From: Panax quinquefolius
Lineage: Eukaryota; Streptophyta; Magnoliopsida; Apiales; Araliaceae
DNA length: 64,000 bases
Direction: 5' to 3'
Assembly (NCBI GenBank): GCA_020205615.1
Contig: CM035170.1
Span: 40,859,807-40,923,806, forward strand
Part shown: positions 60,254 to 64,000 of the stretch, piece after piece
Numbering within the stretch: the stretch's first letter is position 1
Layout: each line of letters starts with the position of its first letter
The notes under the pieces: model-generated
The model's input: the letters and a program-made list of their open reading frames with translations, nothing else
What the model was told of the DNA's origin: nothing
The model's database searches: none
Program-made: the position numbers and the translations under genes

Positions 60254-61489
60254 CATTATTTTAAAAATGGGCAAGCTAATTCCTAATAATAAACAATAAA
60301 TACTTCATAAAATTCTTTCAATATTTTTAACAACATTTATTCATTATTATTATAACTCGCACTATTAACAACCAGATCGTTCCCAGAAAAAATGGGGCTT
60401 TCTAATAAGAATTTCTCCCTATTGCGCGCAATTAATTAGGTGACCAAACTCCTTTCTTCGACAGAACTTTCTAGACATTGTTAATTATGCATATAATAAT
60501 TAGAATAACTTGTCATCTCAATTATTGATTTAATAATATATAAAATATTGACAATAATTTAATCAAATAACGTGAAATACTATGCAGCAATTGCTGTAGC
60601 AATAATTGAGTAAAACTGAGTGACTTCTCACGTAAGCATTAATAATCAATACCGTGTGCTACTATGCAACCACACATATTACTGTACTTTTAACACCGGG
60701 TATTTCAACAGTTAACGGTAAAATTTCCGTCGTTATTTTTATAAAAAGATATTTCTGTCATTTTCTCATTTCGACAATAATTCCACTGTGGAGTCCACCA
60801 ATGATTGCGTCGCCGTACGAATATTCACTGTTAAAACGAATATTTCCCGGCCAATCGAATATAATATAACAACTTGCGTACTTTTTAAAATTTATAAATA
60901 TTACCCACAACTATAACATTTTATCACATTCACTTCTTAATATTCAAAAATGATCTTTATAAAAAAATCATCTTTATTCATAAAAGTTGGGGTCTTACAT
61001 GATATATACGAATCTTGATAAATTCTAAAACTCATCAAAATTTAAAAAAAAAATAGTTAAAAGATGAAAAGTGAGCTTAATTTTTGTGTTGCATCTGTAA
61101 CTTCTAAAGTTTTATTCGTATTCGAGTATCCAAATTTATCATGAAATAAGTAGAAAAATATGAATGTTTTCAACATATATAAAATCTCATACCGCACTAA
61201 TTTAATGAAATAATGAGATTTCCTGTAATTCATGAGAAAAGAGTGAGAGATTGTACACATGGACTAATTAACAATTAATATAAGCTACAAGATATATTAT
61301 GAGAAGTATATAAAAGTCTATCAAAATCTTGGTAAAAAGTCTATTAAAGTATATCACTTATTTCATGGAGTCTATAAAAGTTATTTTAAAAAAGTCTTTA
61401 AAAGTCATTAAAATTCACAAACTCTACAAAAGTTTGTCACTTAAAAGAAGTCATTAAAAATCATAATTGAATACACCCCCTTAATACTA

Positions 61490-63250
61490 GTAATTACTAC
61501 CTCCGTTGCTAAAAGATTATCGTTCAAGGTTTTTGCACATGAATTAAAAATTCATTTAATACTATCATTTAACAATTAAAATTTGTTTAAAATTTCATCA
61601 CTACCCTTTTATGGGAAGTTAAAACTATTAATACAAGTGAGAGAAATTCTTAGGACAATGAGAGAAGGTATGGATGATATAGAAAAATAAAAATACAAAT
61701 TGAACTCTTTTTAAGAGTACAAGGTAGAATGCAACTATAAAAATGCTTATACATATTATTTGGTAATTAAAGAAAAGAAAAGAAAAGAAATTATTTTGTG
61801 ACGAATGAACTTTTCTAAATAAATGTGTTTTCTAAATATGTTTTGTACATATATTAAAACTGGTGTTAGATTACTTATTCTCTTCAACATTAATCACGTG
61901 TTAGGTATTATTTTTTTCTAATTGACGTTGAATTTCTGAAATTAAAATATATTTAATTTTTGAACCATATCAATTTAAAATTTAAAATATCATAAATATA
62001 TTTTATAAATTCAAAATATATCTTTAATATTTGAAAAAATTAATAATGTACACAATACATGAATGCACCATCAATTTTTTTAATAACATCACTAGGATGT
62101 GATTTGCAAAATTGAAAACTCCAAAAAAGTCATGTTTCTTCCTTTCCGGACACTGATTGAGAAATGTATTAGTATCTTTTTTTATTAGCATTTGTTTTAA
62201 AAAATAACAAGAAATGTATTATCTTTTATTAGTATTTAAAAAAATTATTATGTCCTTACTTGCTTCGTAGCCTTTCATCATGGCATTAAAGCAATTAAAT
62301 TTTAGAGAGAGAATTTAAAAGGAAAATAAAAAAAATTAATATATTAAGTAATTTATTTAATTGAACCATAATAATGGTAAATTTAAAATATGAGTTCATA
62401 TATATTTGATCCATAATTTTATCGTTTTAACCTACATAACTCATATTAAAAATAAATAATGTGATTTTAGTTCTTAAATATAACCATAACTAAATTTTAT
62501 AAACCAAAATCAACCCATAATCATATTTTGTGAGCCCTATTGAAGTGTAATTTTAAAAGGATCCGGGTTTTACTAGTTTGAGGTTGTTTGATTACCTAAT
62601 GTGAAATTTTAAGAGAAAAATCATATCAAAGATAATGCTATGAATTTCAAATATTTTGTCTCAAATAGCGTCTTAAATGACTCGAGTTCATTACAGTGGT
62701 TGAATGATTGATTATACTGTGCTAGAAATCTCAAAATTTTAATTTCAAATAGTGTTTTAAGTGATGTGGCACTATTACATTTGTTGATAAAATTTTGAAA
62801 TCCATAACATTGTCATTAATATATCTATCTAACAAAATATAAATGATTTTAAATTTTTCGCTCACTCAATAAATCATCTGGACCGTCCAAAGTTTTGGAT
62901 AAATCCTACCGTCCATGTAGTATCGGAGGCACGAGACACATCTAGTTATACAATAAAGTATCATTTGTTCGGACTGATTATCGGGTAGATTGAATCACTT
63001 ATTTAATCAGTGGTCGAATTGTTATTGACTCAGTGACGTCATTAATATATAAAAATATATATTATTATTAATTAATATAATTTTAAAAAAGTCATTTTTT
63101 ATGAACTACTCCCTCCATTCCTAAGAGCATTAAGAGCATTCACAACAGTTTCCTTATCTCTATCACTACTCTGCAGTGTTATTGTGTCATTCTGTTGGAT
63201 AGAGATTCAATTTTTTTACAATGTACCCAACAAGTTCCTTATATTGATTC
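61490..63250. other. AT-rich non-coding region with MITE-like fragments
   Basis: No gene is supported. ACTACCTCCGTTGCTAAAAG at 61498 and the complement of TTATTTTGTGACGAATGAAC near 61792-61811 may be the degenerate ends of a ~310-base Stowaway-like MITE. CTACTCCCTCCATTCCTAAG at 63105 is another Stowaway-like end, directly followed by AAGAGCATTCACAACAG, typical of other plant MITE ends. Confidence 0.4.
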
Positions 63251-64000
63251 TGTAAGACCCTAACTTTTATGAATAAAGATTCAATTGATTCTGTTGGATA
63301 GAGATTCAATTTTTTTACTATTCGTACGACGACACAATCATTGGTGGACCCCACAACGAAAGTATTGTCGTAATTAGAAAACGACAAAATTATCTTTTTA
63401 TAAAAATAACGGTGGAAGTTTTACCGTTAAACTGTTGAACTACCCAAAGGTAAAAAAAGTACAAATGTCTGGCGCTGGTTGCATAAGTAGCACACGATAT
63501 TGATTATTGATGCTTACGTGAGAAGTCACCATTATATACTCAATTATTACATATAGAATCACGCATAATATCTCTCATATTATTAATTCAATTATTGTCA
63601 CAGTATCATCTGCATAATATTTTATATTATTAAATCAATAATTGAGATGACAAAGTTATTCATATTATTATTTGCAGTATTAACAATCTTTAGAAAGTTA
63701 TGTCAAGGAGAGGTTTGGTCACCTAATTGCGCGCCAATATGGAGAAATCCTTATCGGAAAGCCCCCTCTTTTCTGGGAATGATCTGGTTGTTAAATATTG
63801 TGAGTTATAATATTAATGATGAATAAGTTCGTGTTGATTAAAAATAAAATTGATATTTCCATTGTGTTGGGATTATTAGTGTTAGTAGAAATCGACATCT
63901 ATTCCGATAATAATTGATGTCTAAAGGTTATATTGACCAATCAGGTTATTAATCGGATAAATGAGCAATTAATTGCTATTAATTCACATGCTTATAACTA
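63251..64000 (+). repeat. Family-1 LTR, 5' part, running off the window
   Basis: It begins TGTAAGACCCTAACTTTTAT. After about 37 bases a ~140-base LTR segment is replaced by a copy of flanking sequence (63288-63319), then the LTR continues (ATTGGTGGACCCCACAACG at 63340) through the conserved U3 block (63703-63775) to the window end. The PBS and internal part lie beyond. Confidence 0.88.

Larger units (their letters stand above)
58066..60999 (-). repeat. G: solo family-1 LTR (2934 bp) with TSD TGATA
   Basis: The minus strand runs from TGTAAGACCCCAAC at 60999 to GGGAGCGTCACA at 58066, with perfect TSDs TGATA (58061-58065 and 61000-61004). It has the family-1 order: conserved U3 block (60385-60465), TA runs, TATA (59522-59529), ACTATTCAC array (59045-59118), GCACTACGGGCC repeats (58600-58830). 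There is no internal sequence, so it arose by LTR-LTR recombination or an equivalent loss. Confidence 0.95.
57431..61480. mobile_element. Non-autonomous TIR DNA transposon (about 1.1 kb without nested G)
   Basis: The left end GGAGGGTGTATTCAATTAAG at 57431 and the right end, whose complement reads GGGGGTGTATTCAATTATGA, form terminal inverted repeats; both continue with TTT(A)AAAG-rich sub-terminal repeats (CTTTTAAAGA, GTCTTTAAAAGT, GTATTCAATTA). Flanking TAA (57428-57430) and TTA/TAA (61481-61484) fit a three-base TWA target site as in PIF/Harbinger; this class assignment is tentative. No transposase is encoded. Solo LTR G (58066-60999) is inserted inside. Confidence 0.6.

Noticed and set aside
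63105..63140. Complete Stowaway MITE
   Set aside because: Only one end is convincing; no matching inverted end lies before the LTR at 63251.

Overview
The window is nuclear DNA from a flowering plant, probably a eudicot, and every recognisable gene in it belongs to a transposable element. I found no host gene, rRNA, tRNA gene or CRISPR array. The evidence is: Ty3/gypsy gag-pol modules with plant-type features (a second RNase H, a chromodomain, an Athila-type PBS), several LTR families with TG...CA ends, 5-bp target-site duplications (TSDs), TATAAATA promoters in the LTRs, tRNA-iMet and tRNA-Asp primer sites, long AT-rich LTR stretches and TA microsatellites. Almost all coding regions carry stops or frameshifts, many of them C-to-T or G-to-A.

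Layout, left to right. (A) 1-8649, plus strand: 3' part of a Tat/Ogre-like element with decayed gag, PR, RT and RNase H, a second (archaeal-type) RNase H, an open integrase frame, a PPT and the 3' LTR (7257-8649). (B) 8714-12167, minus strand: 3' LTR and the integrase/chromodomain end of a Tekay/Del-like chromovirus ('family 1'), cut inside integrase by element C. (C) 12168-24008, minus strand: a second Tekay/Del-like chromovirus, with one LTR at 12168-15329, pol, gag, a decayed extra ORF, an iMet PBS, and its 5' LTR (20999-24008) cut by D. (D) 24009-38424, plus strand: non-autonomous family-1 derivatives arranged LTR-internal-LTR-internal-LTR; the second internal region carries a divergent truncated LTR (H). 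At 38419-38424 the sequence flips into an inverted family-1 LTR (I). (E) 40272-56700, minus strand: a near-complete Athila element inserted in LTR I with TSD AACTT; a 4.7-kb solo LTR (F, 45509-50234, TSD GCTAC) sits inside its integrase. (G) 58066-60999: a solo family-1 LTR (TSD TGATA) inserted in a TIR-bearing non-autonomous DNA transposon (57431-61480); G itself carries a (TA)n-flanked foldback element. 61490-63250 is AT-rich DNA with MITE-like ends. From 63251 another family-1 LTR runs off the window.

The insertion order can be read directly: C into B, D into C, E into LTR I, F into E, G into the DNA transposon. None of B, C or D resumes to the right of 38424, so the junction there is either a real rearrangement or a false assembly join.

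I found no clearly new functional system. The most interesting items are the shared-LTR array of deleted chromoviruses that have lost the chromodomain core, a telobox cluster in the U3 of solo LTR F, the Micron-like foldback element, a possible intron upstream of RT in A, an unexplained decayed ORF between PBS and gag in C, and templated filler DNA in the last LTR.
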